A stretch of 64,000 nt of DNA from positions 10,726,001 through 10,790,000 of the forward strand of contig NC_135119.1 in NCBI RefSeq assembly GCF_050908995.1, read 5' to 3'. The notes beneath the pieces are model-generated. The model was not told the origin of the DNA. It saw only the letters and a program-made list of their open reading frames with translations, and did not search any database. Shown in pieces: positions 12,370-24,130 of the stretch. Each line of letters begins with the position of its first letter. Position 1 is the first letter of the stretch. Origin of the DNA: Andrena cerasifolii (lineage: Eukaryota > Arthropoda > Insecta > Hymenoptera > Andrenidae). The position numbers were made by a program, and so were the translations under genes.

Positions 12370-12997
12370 CTAGGGTTTATACAAAAAACTGACCTTTGAA
12401 AAAACCGGTTTCCGAATTCCACTATACCCAAAAACCGGTTTCGAATTTTCACAAAAAAAATAATTAAAATAGAAAATAAATATCTGTACTTATTTAAAAA
12501 ATTCAGTTTTTTAATATTCATGGAATTACAAAAATATAATAAAATAAAATATACTCTATACAAAATCAGATAAATAAAAAAAATTAAAATAACTAAAATC
12601 CGTACAAATCCGTACAATTTTTGAGTTCATTTAATATTTATGGATCTCCAAAAATATAACACAATAAAATACACTGCGTACAAAACCAAATTAAAAAAAA
12701 AACTAAAATAACTAAAATCCGTACAAAATATAAATTATAAATCTCTATTTCATTTAGTCCTCAGAAGATATGAACTCATGAAGATTAGTTTTACAGTAAA
12801 CTGTTACCTATTACAATTTGCTTGTGTCCAAAGCGATTTCAAGTAAAAATGTTAAAGTTATTTAATTAAATAATTAATTCATTTTTACATATTAATTCTT
12901 GTACATGTATAAAACCGTATTTTTTAAATTTAAAAACCGGTTTTCGAATTTTACAAATTTATAAAAAAAAAGGTTTTTAAAAACCGACAAACCCTAC
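12370..12997. mobile_element. Non-autonomous TIR element, hAT-like ends
   Basis: The left end reads CTAGGGTTTATAC. The right end on the other strand reads GTAGGGTTTGTCGGTTTTT. Both ends are followed inward by an ACCGGTTTTCGAATTTT-type segment (near 12,395, 12,430 and 12,945). Inside is an approximate 115-bp tandem duplication (about 12,500-12,605 and 12,620-12,725), marked by ACTAAAATCCGTACAAA. No transposase frame. The TAGGGTTTG terminus suggests hAT-like ancestry, but no clear 8-bp target duplication is visible. Confidence 0.55.
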
Positions 12998-14130
12998 TGT
13001 TAACCTTCTACATTCTACCCAAGTATCAAACAATCACACCACAACCCTGAACACCCCCATCCACTTGAAATCCTAAACAAAACCCAAAACGTCACAGATT
13101 AGACATCTACATATCCCTATCGATCCTCCCCATTTCACAGAAATACACACCAAGATAGGCGCCCACCACAACTCCAAAAACACCCCCATCCACTCAGCAT
13201 CCCAAGTAGAGCTCAAAACTATGAGCATACCGACATCCACATACGTCCATTGAACCACGTCCCCAGCAACGACTGCAACGACCAGTCCGTTACACGCCCA
13301 CCGCCAGCGTACCCCCACATTCCTGCCAAACTCCGGAACGATCTGCTCCTTCGATATCCACGCCTATTATCCGGCCTTCACACTTCCCCAAAACAGGGAC
13401 AATCCAGGGCCCTCGGAGCGCCGTCAAAGGAGCTTGGATTTCTGCCGTTTGTCGTGCTGCACACCCCGATCCGGAGCACGATAGAGCACGCCGCACTCGG
13501 CAGCACCTGGACCCGTGCAGGAGAACGGGTGCTGTCCAATCCCTCCCCTGTATATATAGATGTCTCGCCAGTAACGAGCCACCCAAGGGTTGACGTGCAA
13601 GGATGGCCCTCGGAGTCGGGCGCAGAGGGGCATGTCGATGCAGTTCGACTGGCAATACCGACGGAGATCGGTTGGCAGAGAGGGTTGGCCAGGTGTTTGG
13701 GCCACCATAGAAGGAAACCACCCCCTGCCTGCGCTCCCTACTTGCGGGATAGAGACCGCACGCTCCCCATGGCCCCTGTTTCTCCGCGTCTTCGACGCAC
13801 CCTTCCGCCCTCCTTGTCCCTTCCTCGCTCTCTTGCTCTCTTCTGACTAGCTCCGACCTCCCTCGGCCCTCTGTTGCTCTCCAGTTTCGACTGCTCCTCG
13901 TTGTACCGGGTGTCGCGTGGCGAATCGCGATTTTGCTAGTGGCTGAAGTGATCTGCTTTGCGGTGATGATGCTTTGGGGTGGTATGGAGGTGTGTTGCTG
14001 GATATTGTGGTTTTGGGGGTAAGGATAGGGGTATGTTGGGAGACTGGTCTGGGGGAACATAGTTTTTGGAAGTGTTATGCGTTGCAGGAGTCGGTAATAT
14101 ATTATTTCTTATGGTGTATTAGCTAGGAGA
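12998..14130. other. Intergenic; GC-rich island at about 13,400-13,900
   Basis: Overlapping open frames of up to 256 codons lie on both strands in the GC-rich part. They are mutually antisense and Pro/Arg/Ser-rich, as expected when stop codons are rare because of composition. I recognise no family and do not call a gene. Confidence 0.4.
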
Positions 14131-14243
14131 TTGGTACAGCTTCGTAGGTGTCCCAAGCAATAGTGACACGGAATAGAAGTTAGATCCTATGTAAATAAAC
14201 TTCTCTCGAGTTTCACTATTACTCGGGGCGCCTATGAAGGTCT
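14131..14243. mobile_element. Short TIR element, CAATAGTGA family
   Basis: About 110 bp. The left end carries TCGTAGGTGTCCCAAGCAAT followed by AGTGACACGG. The right end on the other strand carries TTCATAGGCGCCCCGAGTAA followed by TAGTGAAAC. Related ends occur at 21,672-21,908 and 31,851-31,880. Too short to encode anything; probably a MITE. Confidence 0.5.
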
Positions 14244-16097
14244 ACCCAAGCTTCTGAGCAGCACTATATGAGACCTAAGGTGGTTAGATACTTCCATGAC
14301 ACATAGGACTACCACGAAGTCTACCAAAAGCCATATACACCACTTGCATCCAGCCAACTGACCACCCGTGCCCAAACTATCCGCCAATAGCCCATCTAGC
14401 AAGACTCCCACCATCCCCAGCAACTCTCAAACTCCCATTCCTCTTAACCACCGCCTCCACAGACCAGAAAGCATCGTCCACGACCACCAGCGGGACGAAA
14501 TGGCCCCTCAGTCAGGCAATTTTCCACGATTCCGACCCGGACCACCAACCCGGCTCCCTTTCAACGACCCGCCGTCCCTGGATGACCGTCCAACGCCCCC
14601 TATTATCGGCGGGCAGCGCGGCACGGGGTTCACGCGGCTCGTCCCACGGCTGCAGCGGTGTTCGCGGCGCTCTGCCCCTCTCTTATTGATCAGCTCGAGC
14701 GGGATCGAGTAGGGAAACACGGCGAAGGGCGACGAAAAGGGGTAGCGGATCGATATCCCATCGTGGTGTTGGCGCGATCGAAGCCACCCGGTATAGGAGC
14801 GATGGACACTCAGGAGCACGAGTGTCCTAGCGGCTCAAGCTCTGTAATATTACACCCTCGGGCGGCAAGCGACGGCTCGCGTCTCTGCGTGCGCGAAACT
14901 CGTCGCCGTGGCTGTTTCTCGACCACGACCTCGACGTCGGTGCTGGAGGTCTCGTTGCTCGTCTACGTCTTGGCCGCTGTCCGTCGTCAGCTTCCTCCCT
15001 CGCCTCGTCGATTCTTCCTTCAATCCTTCCCGCAACTTGGGCAATGACCTCTGCCGTAGATACGTAGTCCCGCTGTAAAGGCATTCCCTCTAGATTTGGT
15101 CCATCTTCTCTTCTTACTTTTCGATATTTTTCTAGCTTCATCTTCAGTTAATTTACAACAGGTGAATCATTTATGAGATATGCTATAAGACTGTTAGATT
15201 CTTCACGAAAATATGACCTTGTTCGGGCGTCGTGTTAGCTTGAGTTGGAATTCTAGCAATGGAGCTGCTCTGACGAAGTGGAATTTTATGGGGAAAGTTA
15301 ATTTGATGCTTTATTTATTGTAAAGCTTGAATCTTTATTAGAAATCACCCGAGGCACATGATTCAGGCGTTGAAGCTTATACTGTGGTAATTTCTGTTCC
15401 GAATCAAAGTGGAAGGCACGAAGGGTGTTTAATAAAAATTGAGAATGTTAAAGGTGAATTAATTTTCATTTTCTCGCAATGGAATCTTTACATCCCTGTA
15501 TTCGTCTAGTGTTCCCTCTCCGCGTCAACTCTCACGAAGCGTCACAAAAACTCGAAGTTCTGTGCTTCTCTGTTTTTTCCACTAAAATTGCCGGATCTCT
15601 ATCGTTTTTCTTTCCTCGAATCCTCGATGCTCGAAAGATTGATGGACGCAGAGATGGGGGCACGTGGCGGAGGACGATTCTCTGGGAGTGTCGGAGTGGC
15701 TAAATTGGCGGTGAAATTAGCATGCCTCGCGGCAGACGTCTCGTCGTCGATGATATCATCTTTTTTATTGCAACCGCAGCCGACCTATTGCACCTCGACG
15801 TCGTCATCGTCGGCGATTTGCACCTCTTCTGCGCGGCGGAACGCGACGGGGCGGCTAATTATTGGGTTGTGCAACGATTTCGCTCGTGTCTTTTAGTAGA
15901 ACGCCAATTCCCGTTGCTTTCCAATGACCTAGTAAAAGCTTTCATTTTTTGATATTGAAAATCCCAGCGGGTAAAATCACAGATTTCGAAAAACAATTTT
16001 ATAAACCGGATCCGGCTGAAATTGTAAAGATTGATAAGAATACACGAATTCTAGAAGATGAACTCTTCAGTTCTATGATTCAACAACTATGCGTACA
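14244..16097. other. Intergenic; GC-rich island at about 14,480-15,050
   Basis: Open frames of 100-130 codons overlap on both strands in the island without recognisable domains. A second, smaller GC-rich patch lies at 15,640-15,880. No gene supported. Confidence 0.35.
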
Positions 16098-16169
16098 CCT
16101 TGTGCGGAAATCCTTCTCTCCTATCTGTTAAGCATGCTCCTTGAACGCCCATCGGCGGTCTCCGCACGA
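16098..16169 (-). repeat. Dispersed hairpin element, copy 2
   Basis: 72 bp. On the minus strand the left arm GTGCGGA pairs perfectly with the right arm TCCGCAC. Between them lies ACCGCCGATGGGCGTT, in which CGCC pairs with GGCG, followed by the family motif AAGGAGCATG. Same family as the copy at 8773. Confidence 0.85.
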
Positions 16170-18545
16170 CATGAACGTATATGTACGTCATACGCGTAAA
16201 GGAGGTTAGGATTACTTTTATGGAGATTCACGGTAAACATTTGTAGCGGTCACTTCCCTGGGTTCCCAGTCCACTGAGTGGTACTGGAATTTTAATACTA
16301 ATTAGGTTTTAGGGTCTTTGTAAGATAATTTCGTCAACCAAATTGAGGGCAGAGCATTTCCTCCATTTCGTCTCCTGTAGAGCACGTAGAGAGGGTTAGA
16401 ACCACCACGCACAGAATTGCTTATCAAAAGTTCAAGGATTTTTTAAAAAGTTACGAGCAAAAAATTTCATAAAAAATTTTTCAATGAAGCTCCACTTTAT
16501 GGCACGTTTCCTAACGACTCTTAGCTAAGTAAGCCATCTGAAGGAGAAAAGTGAATCCGCGATAGCTTGGGGGTGTCGAAGGCACGCCTCGAACAGATCC
16601 AGTGTATCGAGCGAGATAAGGTTTTATTGCGTCACGTGCGGCGAAGCCGTTCGTATGCTTTCGAGTTAACACCTTTCCCATCAAATGCACCGTCCCCTAT
16701 CGAGGAACAAGGTATTTCGGGATTTCCCCCGGCTTAACGGAGTCGAGATAAACGTTATCCTATCGAATGTCTTTAAATCCGTGTTCGTTCGCCAATAACG
16801 AAGGTTCCCTCGTCGCTAATTGCCGCCAATCTACTGGCAATCAATTACAGGAATCCCGTTACACAGTGTGAACCCAAGAACAACTATACTCCACCACAAA
16901 TCTAAAAATCAATCGAGAATAAAATTAACGTCCAAAAGTCAGTGAAATTTCTTAAATTTCTTAGATTCTTAAATTACGTAAGGGTATTTTGACGATTTCT
17001 TAACTGCTCCCTCCCCAAGTATAAGAATTCCTAAGATTTTATATTCCAACTCCCCCCTTCGTCAAGTATAAAAATTCTTAAGATTTTATATTCCACCCCT
17101 CCCCCTCCTTATGTAAGATTTTTTACATTACATTGTTTCAGTTATTAAAATTCTTTTAAAGGTTTGTATAATTCATTTAACTCGATTTCGGGAAATTTGG
17201 ACTAAAATCACTTTTCTGGAACATTAACGATACAATTTGTATTTATTGAAAATTAGATTAAAAAAATATTACTTAAAATGCTACCTGATTCCCTCTTCCT
17301 CCTTGTAAGAAAACTCGAGAAATCCTCCCTCCCAACCCTCACGTAATTTAAGGATGACACCTTCCCAAATCAAATATCAGTTGAGTTAAGTCTGGACATA
17401 TTTTAAGTTCCTCTTTTCATCGCAAAGTTAATAACAGCTGATAAGATTTCAATTTTCATACAGCGCCCGATAAAAACGCTGGAAGTGCAGTCGTGTGAAA
17501 GTGGAGTGACGATTTGCAGACCCGTTGAGTAGCTAAGGGGGCGTGTTTTATAGCTCGACGTGGAATTCGATTGGGGGTGCAGAGACACGTCAGGCAAAAG
17601 CAACGAGGATTGCCAGGTTCCGATCTAGGGGCTCATAAATCCGTCGCGTTTTCATGCACTTTACGGACTGGCAACGTGTCGTTTGCCTTTTAAATTCCAA
17701 ATTATCGATCGCCGAAATCTATGAGCCACCCTCCGTCTCTCTCGCGCCCGCTAGGAGGGTGGATCGTTCACGCGACGACCGTAAAACCGGCGTTGTGCAT
17801 AATAAAAGAAAAATGTCTGCATTAGCCATCGGCACGAGACAGATTTTCGCCCGTAGATACGGGGAAATATACGAACCGGGCTGCCGTTACACGCACGCGT
17901 GGAATTGAAACGAACGGCCGCACCAACCGCGGCCGAAAATCGTCAGGCGTGCTTCGAAGTGGGGCATTGAATGCCGGATATCTCGTTCGTCGTTGCGTTT
18001 ACGAGGGAAATATGTATGACCGATGTTGTTGGGAATAGAATTTGGAAACTTTTTTGTTCTATGCAAAGTTTCGATAGGATTGATAGTTATAGAGATATTC
18101 TAATCTCTAGTGGCCTAAAATAGAAATAAAAGGGGATGAAATGAGAGACCTAAGTAGTGTATGAAGGAGAAACGATGAATGAATGATCAAATGATGAATA
18201 AAACGGGGGACCTAGTATATGTAGGATAGAAGAGCAATGGTTCTATTGAATTATTTCGTGGATTAGACGAAATATTGAATTAATGACCGTGGTTGTTGGA
18301 CAAAGAAGAAGGGGAAACAAAATCCATGAAGTACGAGACACTACCCGCGTGCAACCTCACGCGTACCTACACCCTGACCGGGACCACGAAGGCCACGCCG
18401 AATATCGATTCTCGCCAACACTCGAAATGGATATGGAAGCCCGAGGAATGTTGGAATTTTCTAGCCTGGCTGCGAGGAACCTGCATCGACAGCTCTCGTA
18501 TCCGCCCTTATTCTCCCAAACCACGAACTGTTGGACCCCAAATAT
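16170..18545. other. Intergenic, no gene seen
   Basis: Mixed composition. A short pair of similar TTCTTAAGATTTTATATTCC-type strings lies near 17,030-17,095. GC-richer at 16,570-16,860 and 17,700-17,990. No recognisable coding sequence or structured RNA. Confidence 0.35.
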
Positions 18546-19570
18546 CGAAATCCCAAAGATCTCTGACCTCCATTGAGGTGTGGCCTATGAAATTACCATT
18601 TCTGCAATCGTGACTTGCATCGTTCCATTGGTATCTGTATTCCTTCTGTCTTTTTGCGATTGCAAGATGAAATTGTGATATTCTCGGTACTGGAATTCGC
18701 GACTTTCATTAAAATCCCAAAGATCACAGATCCACATTGAGTCGTGGCACCTCAAATTATCATTTCTGCACTTCTGACTTTTATCAAACGACATCATCTC
18801 ATTAGTATCCATACTTCCAGTCTTCTTGCGATTGCAACCTAAAATTGTGATGTTCCAAGTGGAATTTGCGAGTTTCGTGTGAAATTCTAAAGATTGGAAT
18901 TTCAAGTTTTAGGATTACATTCCTTGAAATTTCAAAGATCGAAATCTCAAAGATCAAAATCCCAAAAATGAAAATCGCAAATATCGATATCCCATATATT
19001 AATATCTCAAAAATCGAAACCCAAAAATTGAAATCTCAAAGATCGAAATCCCAAAAATGAAAATCGCAAATATCGAAATTTCAAAGATCGAAATCCCATA
19101 TATTAATATCTCAAAAATCGAAACCCAAAGATTGAAATCTCAAAGATCAAAATCCCAAAAATGAAAATCGCAAATATCGAAATTTCAAAGATCGAAATCC
19201 CATATATTAATATCTCAAAAATCGAAACCCAAAGATTGAAATCTCAAAGATCGAAATCCCAAAAACGAAAATCCCAAATATCGAAATTTCAAAGTTCGAA
19301 ATCCCATATATTAATATCTCAAAAATCGAAACCCAAAGATTGAAATCTCAAAGATGGAAATCCCAAATATCGAAATTTCAAAGATCGAAATCCCAGAGAT
19401 CATCTCAAAGCTCCATAATTTCTAAATTCTAAAATTACCATTATGCACTCTTAACTTTTATTAAACGTTATTATCCCATTAGTATCTATATACCCTTTGT
19501 CTTCTTGCGATTGCAAGCTAAAATCGTGGTATTCTTAAATGGAATTCGCGAGTTTCACGTGAAAAATGGA
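18546..19570 (+). repeat. Three-copy 165-bp repeat with an internal minisatellite expansion
   Basis: A unit of about 165-170 bp occurs near 18,546 and 18,713 and again from about 19,380. It contains ATCATTTCTGCACTTCTGAC, CTTCTTGCGATTGCAA and GGAATTCGCGAGTTTC motifs. Between the second and third copies the short motif GAAATCCCAAAGATC has expanded to about 450 bp (18,930-19,390). This array has a 14-15 bp basic unit and a higher-order period near 102-105 bp marked by CATATATTAATATCTC. The expanded motif is already present once per large unit. Confidence 0.8.
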
Positions 19571-20340
19571 AATGCACTCGTGTAGAAGGGCTGGTCGGCG
19601 AGGTCTACGATCGGAATGCGACGATAAAGTGTGACGGTTCGCCGATGGCGACATGTTTTCCTAGAGCGCGTGGAAAAGTACGCGAGAAAGCGGCGCAAAT
19701 GGGACATCGTGATCGACGAGACGCGCGCGCGATAAGGAAATGTCCTCGATTAGTGGCCGTATCGATTCGCGGGGAACGATAATCGCAAGGTACAGCCACT
19801 TGGTCACACTATCGGGAACTTTGAAACGCGATGTGACTTTGGACCATTGGAATCACTGTTCTATTTCTCCTTTTGATTGAGTCTTTTCTTTAGTTCTTTT
19901 AATTTCTAGTAGCATTTGCTGGATTTTTCAAATTCACGTACTCCCATTGCTAGAATCCCCTGCATTTAAGCTCCTCGACTTTCTTCGTTCGTCAACTTTC
20001 TGTCGCATGAGTTTGAGGGAGATTGTGGCTTGTCCTAGTTTGTAGAACCACTCTACTTAGGGACAAGGAAAATCTTAGGTGAAATTGTTCGGAAAAGCAT
20101 CGGCAGCGACGACAGTTTGCCGAGTAGCGTCGCGTGTCAGCAATTCCTCGCGTTCGTTTTTGTCGTCTGGCGGTAAAAATGCCCGGATTTCGGAGCAGCA
20201 TCGATCGCGTGCACTGTACACACGGGGTGTTAGGAAAGTAAGGGTTAGGGTATTCACAGACGAATCCATGTATGAGGATTCATTTAAAAAACTGGTCTTG
20301 GAATTCTTCGTTACCTTAGAATCTGAATTCTCCGTATTCC
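19571..20340. other. Intergenic, no gene seen
   Basis: CpG-richer at 19,590-19,800. The 143-codon frames at about 20,075-20,510 overlap on opposite strands and run into a dispersed repeat, so neither is called. Confidence 0.35.
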
Positions 20341-20480
20341 ATTCGAAAAGGGGATACAAATTTGAGAAGGAACCATGTGTCGCAAACGAACCGTTTTCTG
20401 GCAAAACGTTGTTAAACTTTGGGCCAATTAGGTACCGGGGAGTGGCTCCTGAAGGCGGAGCCCCCACTTCGCTGAACTCT
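20341..20480 (+). repeat. Dispersed repeat, copy A of a two-copy family
   Basis: About 130 bp align with 23,155-23,290 in the same orientation. Shared strings include GCAAACG-ACCGTTT, GTTAAA-TTTGGG-CAAT and GGCGGAGC, separated by small differences. Both copies end in the GC-box-like GGCGGAGC. Short similar pieces occur in inverse orientation near 28,660-28,720. No transposase or ends defined. Confidence 0.5.
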
Positions 20481-21671
20481 GTTTCCAAAATCCAGTTACT
20501 ACGCAACTAAAGCTTTCTTTTTCTTCAAAATCGCTTTCTCAAGCCCCGTGGCTCCTTATACACTTACTCTGAGTCCATTTTATTAAATAATTTAAGCCAG
20601 CGTGATTTAAGTGTTGCTAAATGAAATCATTCCTAATCGTTTATCACTCCAAACGAAGTTGAACCAACTCTACATGAAACTTGCAAGCCCAATAAGCGAA
20701 AGTAATAGGTACCAGCTTCTCCTCTCAATATCAGTGCCACGCATCAGCGGTAGCGAGAGTGGGGGGAGTGCTCCGCCCACAGAAGCCCCTCCCAGCGTCC
20801 CAATTGGCTGAAACTTCGCCACCTTTTTGCCACGAAACCGTTACTTTCCCAACCATGCTTCCTTATCAACTTTTCATCGCCCTGTATCCAACTATCTACC
20901 TGTAACCAAAACCAAAAAAATAAAAATAAAATTTACCAAATTTCCCGACGTGGAGCATGAAAGAAAGCCTCCATTCTCTTACATTTACTTTACTTCACCC
21001 CGCAGTCCCGTGATCGCTACTTCGCCCTCACCCTGTACGTGCACCGAGGCAGACCGCGGCCTCTCCTTCATCTCGTTACATTTATAGACTTACAGAGAAG
21101 ACTTTCGTACCGCGAGACGCACGGCCGAGCGCCGAGACGTGTCTCGCGCGCGTCGCGACGCGACTCACATATTAGTCATCCATATTTCCGATTAACGAAA
21201 CGCGTGCCTCCGCCTGCGGGGCGGGGGTGGGGCAGGTGGGGGCGCCAGGGCGCTAAAAATACCTGGCGATACTCGGAAATATGCAAAACCACCGGCGTTC
21301 CGCGCGCAGGTATACGCCTGCCACCACCCATTAACGCAACTGGGTCAATGGCGTTTGCTGCCCGTTTTGATTTACGATCCCCCCCCCTCCCACCCTGGGG
21401 GATGCACCGCGCGGAGGTTGACCACCCAGGAACAAATTGGCGGGGTGAGAGCACTTCTGGGTCCGGTACGTTTCCTGGACGACGTGCCTCGAGTTCTGCC
21501 CCCTTGTTTTCAGGATGGAACGCAATTATTGTGGGTTCTGGGATTCTGGGGATATTGGGGAGGGTTGGGAAGATTTAGGATGTAACATTGGGGAAGCTGT
21601 TTTATTTTTTTTATTCACTGGAAATGGGAATATTGTAACAGATAGATTAATTGAATGAAAATATCGAGTTG
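20481..21671. other. Intergenic; CpG-rich island at about 21,000-21,530
   Basis: The island has overlapping open frames on both strands, including one of 179 codons. Composition explains them and no protein family is evident. A promoter or unspliced 5' exon cannot be excluded. Confidence 0.35.
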
Positions 21672-21908
21672 TTGCACCGTAGAGGTTTACCTAGCAATAG
21701 TGACATCTCTAATGCGCAGGATTTTTTGTTTTACGGTGTCAATTCTGTGAGGATCTCGCATATTAGTGTTGAGTGTGCTGGAGGATCTAATATGGAGGCA
21801 GTTACTGTTAATTAACTGGAAACCAAATACCTTCAACAGACTTTTTCCTCTATTTTCTTAATTTCTACAAAGCTCACTATTGCTTGGCACACATGCACTC
21901 TGCAATCG
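21672..21908. mobile_element. Short TIR element, CAATAGTGA family
   Basis: About 237 bp. The left end carries AGGTTTACCTAGCAATAGTG. The right end on the other strand carries GCATGTGTGCCAAGCAATAG followed by TGAGC. The ends match the element at 14,131-14,243 and a solitary end near 31,858. No open frame; probable MITE. Confidence 0.5.
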
Positions 21909-22286
21909 AGCTATTCCACGTCGAAACGAATAGGTGACAAATTTAGTTTCACCGGTTCTCTTCAAAATTACAGCATTTGTCGAAAACCTTGCAAAACAAA
22001 GTATACTAAATTTCAACGGCCTATGTCAAATAGTTTTTGAAATATTTAATGTTAAAGTTTCGAAAAATAACTTAGACTGTAATATCTCGGTCATTTTTAA
22101 AGATAATACCACCGTCTTGGGCTGATTTTAAAGCTGAAGGAATGCTTTCTCAACCCGTGTATAATCACTTATCACTTGTTAATGAAAACCACTTTAAAAG
22201 TTCAATTCGTCACACCAACACTATCCTTGAAACTTTTCACGAAAGAACCCCTTCATATTCCAAGATCCAACCTCTCAACGCTCACT
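21909..22286. other. Intergenic, no gene seen
   Basis: AT-rich spacer between a TIR element and a hairpin element. Nothing recognised. Confidence 0.4.
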
Positions 22287-22357
22287 GCCGTGCGGAAATC
22301 CTCCACTCTCGTACACCAACCATGCTCCCCTAACGCCCATAGGCGGTCTCCGCATGG
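22287..22357 (-). repeat. Dispersed hairpin element, copy 3
   Basis: 71 bp. On the minus strand it begins CCATGCGGAGACCGCC, continues TATGGGCGTTAGGGGAGCAT and ends GGATTTCCGCACGGC. CCATGC is perfectly complementary to the internal GCATGG, where the copy at 58,427 has CCGTGC and GCACGG. This is a paired change that keeps the stem. Confidence 0.85.
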
Positions 22358-23154
22358 ACCGCGCCAAATGCTCACATCCATCCGTAGCGAAGGATTACCA
22401 CCATAATCGGTGGTGCGCTTAACAAGCTCGTTCTCCGTGACTCATTGCCAGTCAGAGCATACAATGTACACTTCGGCGTCGTCTAGAACCCAGTCTCCCT
22501 CTCACGCGGAATCGGGCGGTTTATCATCGATCGGAGAAAGATTATGCCCGACGCCCCGTGGCCGGGGTGCGACGGGGGACTCATGAATATTAACCCCGAA
22601 AGTATAAGCCGAGGAATCCTTATCGATGTATATCTTATAATTCCTCCGCAATGACCGTCGCCGGCGTACGATAATGTTAATAACACGGCCGGGTCGAAAT
22701 TATGGTTTCTCCCCGACTGCCTTTCCACCGTGAACGAGAAAACGCGACGAGCACTTGTACCGCTAGATAGCATCGGGCGCGGGATGACTCTGCATCGATT
22801 CACGCATAAATTAAGGCGCGCGGGGCCGACGGAGTGCCGTTAAGCGGCGGGGCAGCCTCGCCGCGCGAAAGTCGTCTTTCGACTAGCCCGCCGGGACGAT
22901 TACGTGGCCCTCGTGTCATGCGACACATTCGACGGGTTTTTATAACAATGACGTGGGTGCTTAGTAATCGAGTGGGATGCGTTGGGTCTCCCACGAGCGC
23001 GAGGAAAGTTTTCGGGAACCAAATGCAAAGATAACGTTCCCACTAAGTGAAACACAGGGCGTGGAAACGGTTGATATTTGTAATTTGGGCAACTGGATCG
23101 GTGGAGGATTTTGAAATTCGGAATGGGGATTTTTTTGCTCCTGTGTGTTCTACT
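22358..23154. other. Intergenic; CpG-rich at about 22,450-23,000
   Basis: The CpG-rich part has short overlapping frames on both strands without recognisable domains. No gene supported. Confidence 0.35.
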
Positions 23155-23290
23155 CGACAAGAGGATTAGGAGTTGAAAAGGAAGTGTTGGTGGCAAACGC
23201 ACCGTTTCGCTGTAAAAGAAGGTTAAAGTTTGGGTCAATGGGATTCAGTGGTGTAGCTTTGGAGGCGGAGCGTTCCCCCCAACTGTGGGC
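23155..23290 (+). repeat. Dispersed repeat, copy B of a two-copy family
   Basis: Partner of 20,341-20,480 in the same orientation, with shared GGCAAACGCACCGTTT-like and GGAGGCGGAGC strings. The short frame through it resembles the frame through the partner copy only because the DNA is repeated. Confidence 0.5.
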
Positions 23291-24130
23291 TAGCGTTACG
23301 GAGCGTGGAGGGGGAAGCTGCGCGAGAAAGAACTGACAAGGAGAGGTTTTTAGATGTCTAACTCCGATTGCTTTAGTTTTTGAGTGTTTTAGGGGACCGA
23401 AAAATAACAAATATTTTTAATAACAAATGTTTGCATATTTAGTTCCTATTGTTAGTTTACAGAATGTCAATACAATTATCAATATAAAGTAGCATCCAGG
23501 AAATTAATCCCTTGGGAGTGGTTTTTACAATTCTACCGAACTCATTATTATTATTAAAAAATCCATCTTGCATACTTTAATATTTTTTACGTTCATTATC
23601 AACTTCCTTCCACCATACAACTGCCATCTCTCAAGGCCCGCCGAAAGCAGTTGAAAAAACTCGAAATCAATCAGCTGGGCCCCAGCGAAAGTCCCACGTT
23701 GCCCCACCACGATTATTGCGAACAGTACTTTTAATTGGCCTTCCGAGAAGCAGCTCCCTTGTCGGTGAAGCTTCTCGTTCCACAGCAATTTGCTTCTCGT
23801 TCCGAAGGAAGAGGGCTCCCCGCGTCGACGTCCCTCCGCGAGGCAGAAACACTGGATCAGGTCCCAAAGGATCCGCGGTAGGTTTGGAAGCCACGCACAG
23901 CGTTCCGCGCAGGTAGAGGGGGCACGCAGCAAGGGGACCCCCGTTAGGGGCCTAATCTCTTAAAGACAAGGCAGATTATTCCGCCTCGTTCCGCTCGCTC
24001 CGAAGAGTCAAGAGTCTTCGCTGGCCCCTTTAATTTCCCCGCCGGTCCCAATTATGGCTGCCGACCGCGGTAATGCCCGTCGACGGTTCTATACACACCG
24101 ATCGAACGTTTCAACGACTCCTCGTTGGGC
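23291..24130. other. Intergenic, no gene seen
   Basis: AT-rich to about 23,630, then GC-richer to about 24,120. Antisense pairs of short frames only. Confidence 0.35.

Noticed and set aside
13250..14060. Long overlapping frames (198 and 256 codons) on opposite strands
   Set aside because: Both lie in a GC-rich island, are low-complexity Pro/Arg/Ser, overlap each other antisense and match no family; composition explains them.
18930..19400. CRISPR-like array
   Set aside because: Repeats are contiguous minisatellite units without unique spacers, and the genome is that of an animal.
20075..20510. 143-codon frames on both strands
   Set aside because: They overlap antisense and their 3' part is a dispersed repeat also present at 23,155; similarity of the two translated copies comes from the DNA repeat.
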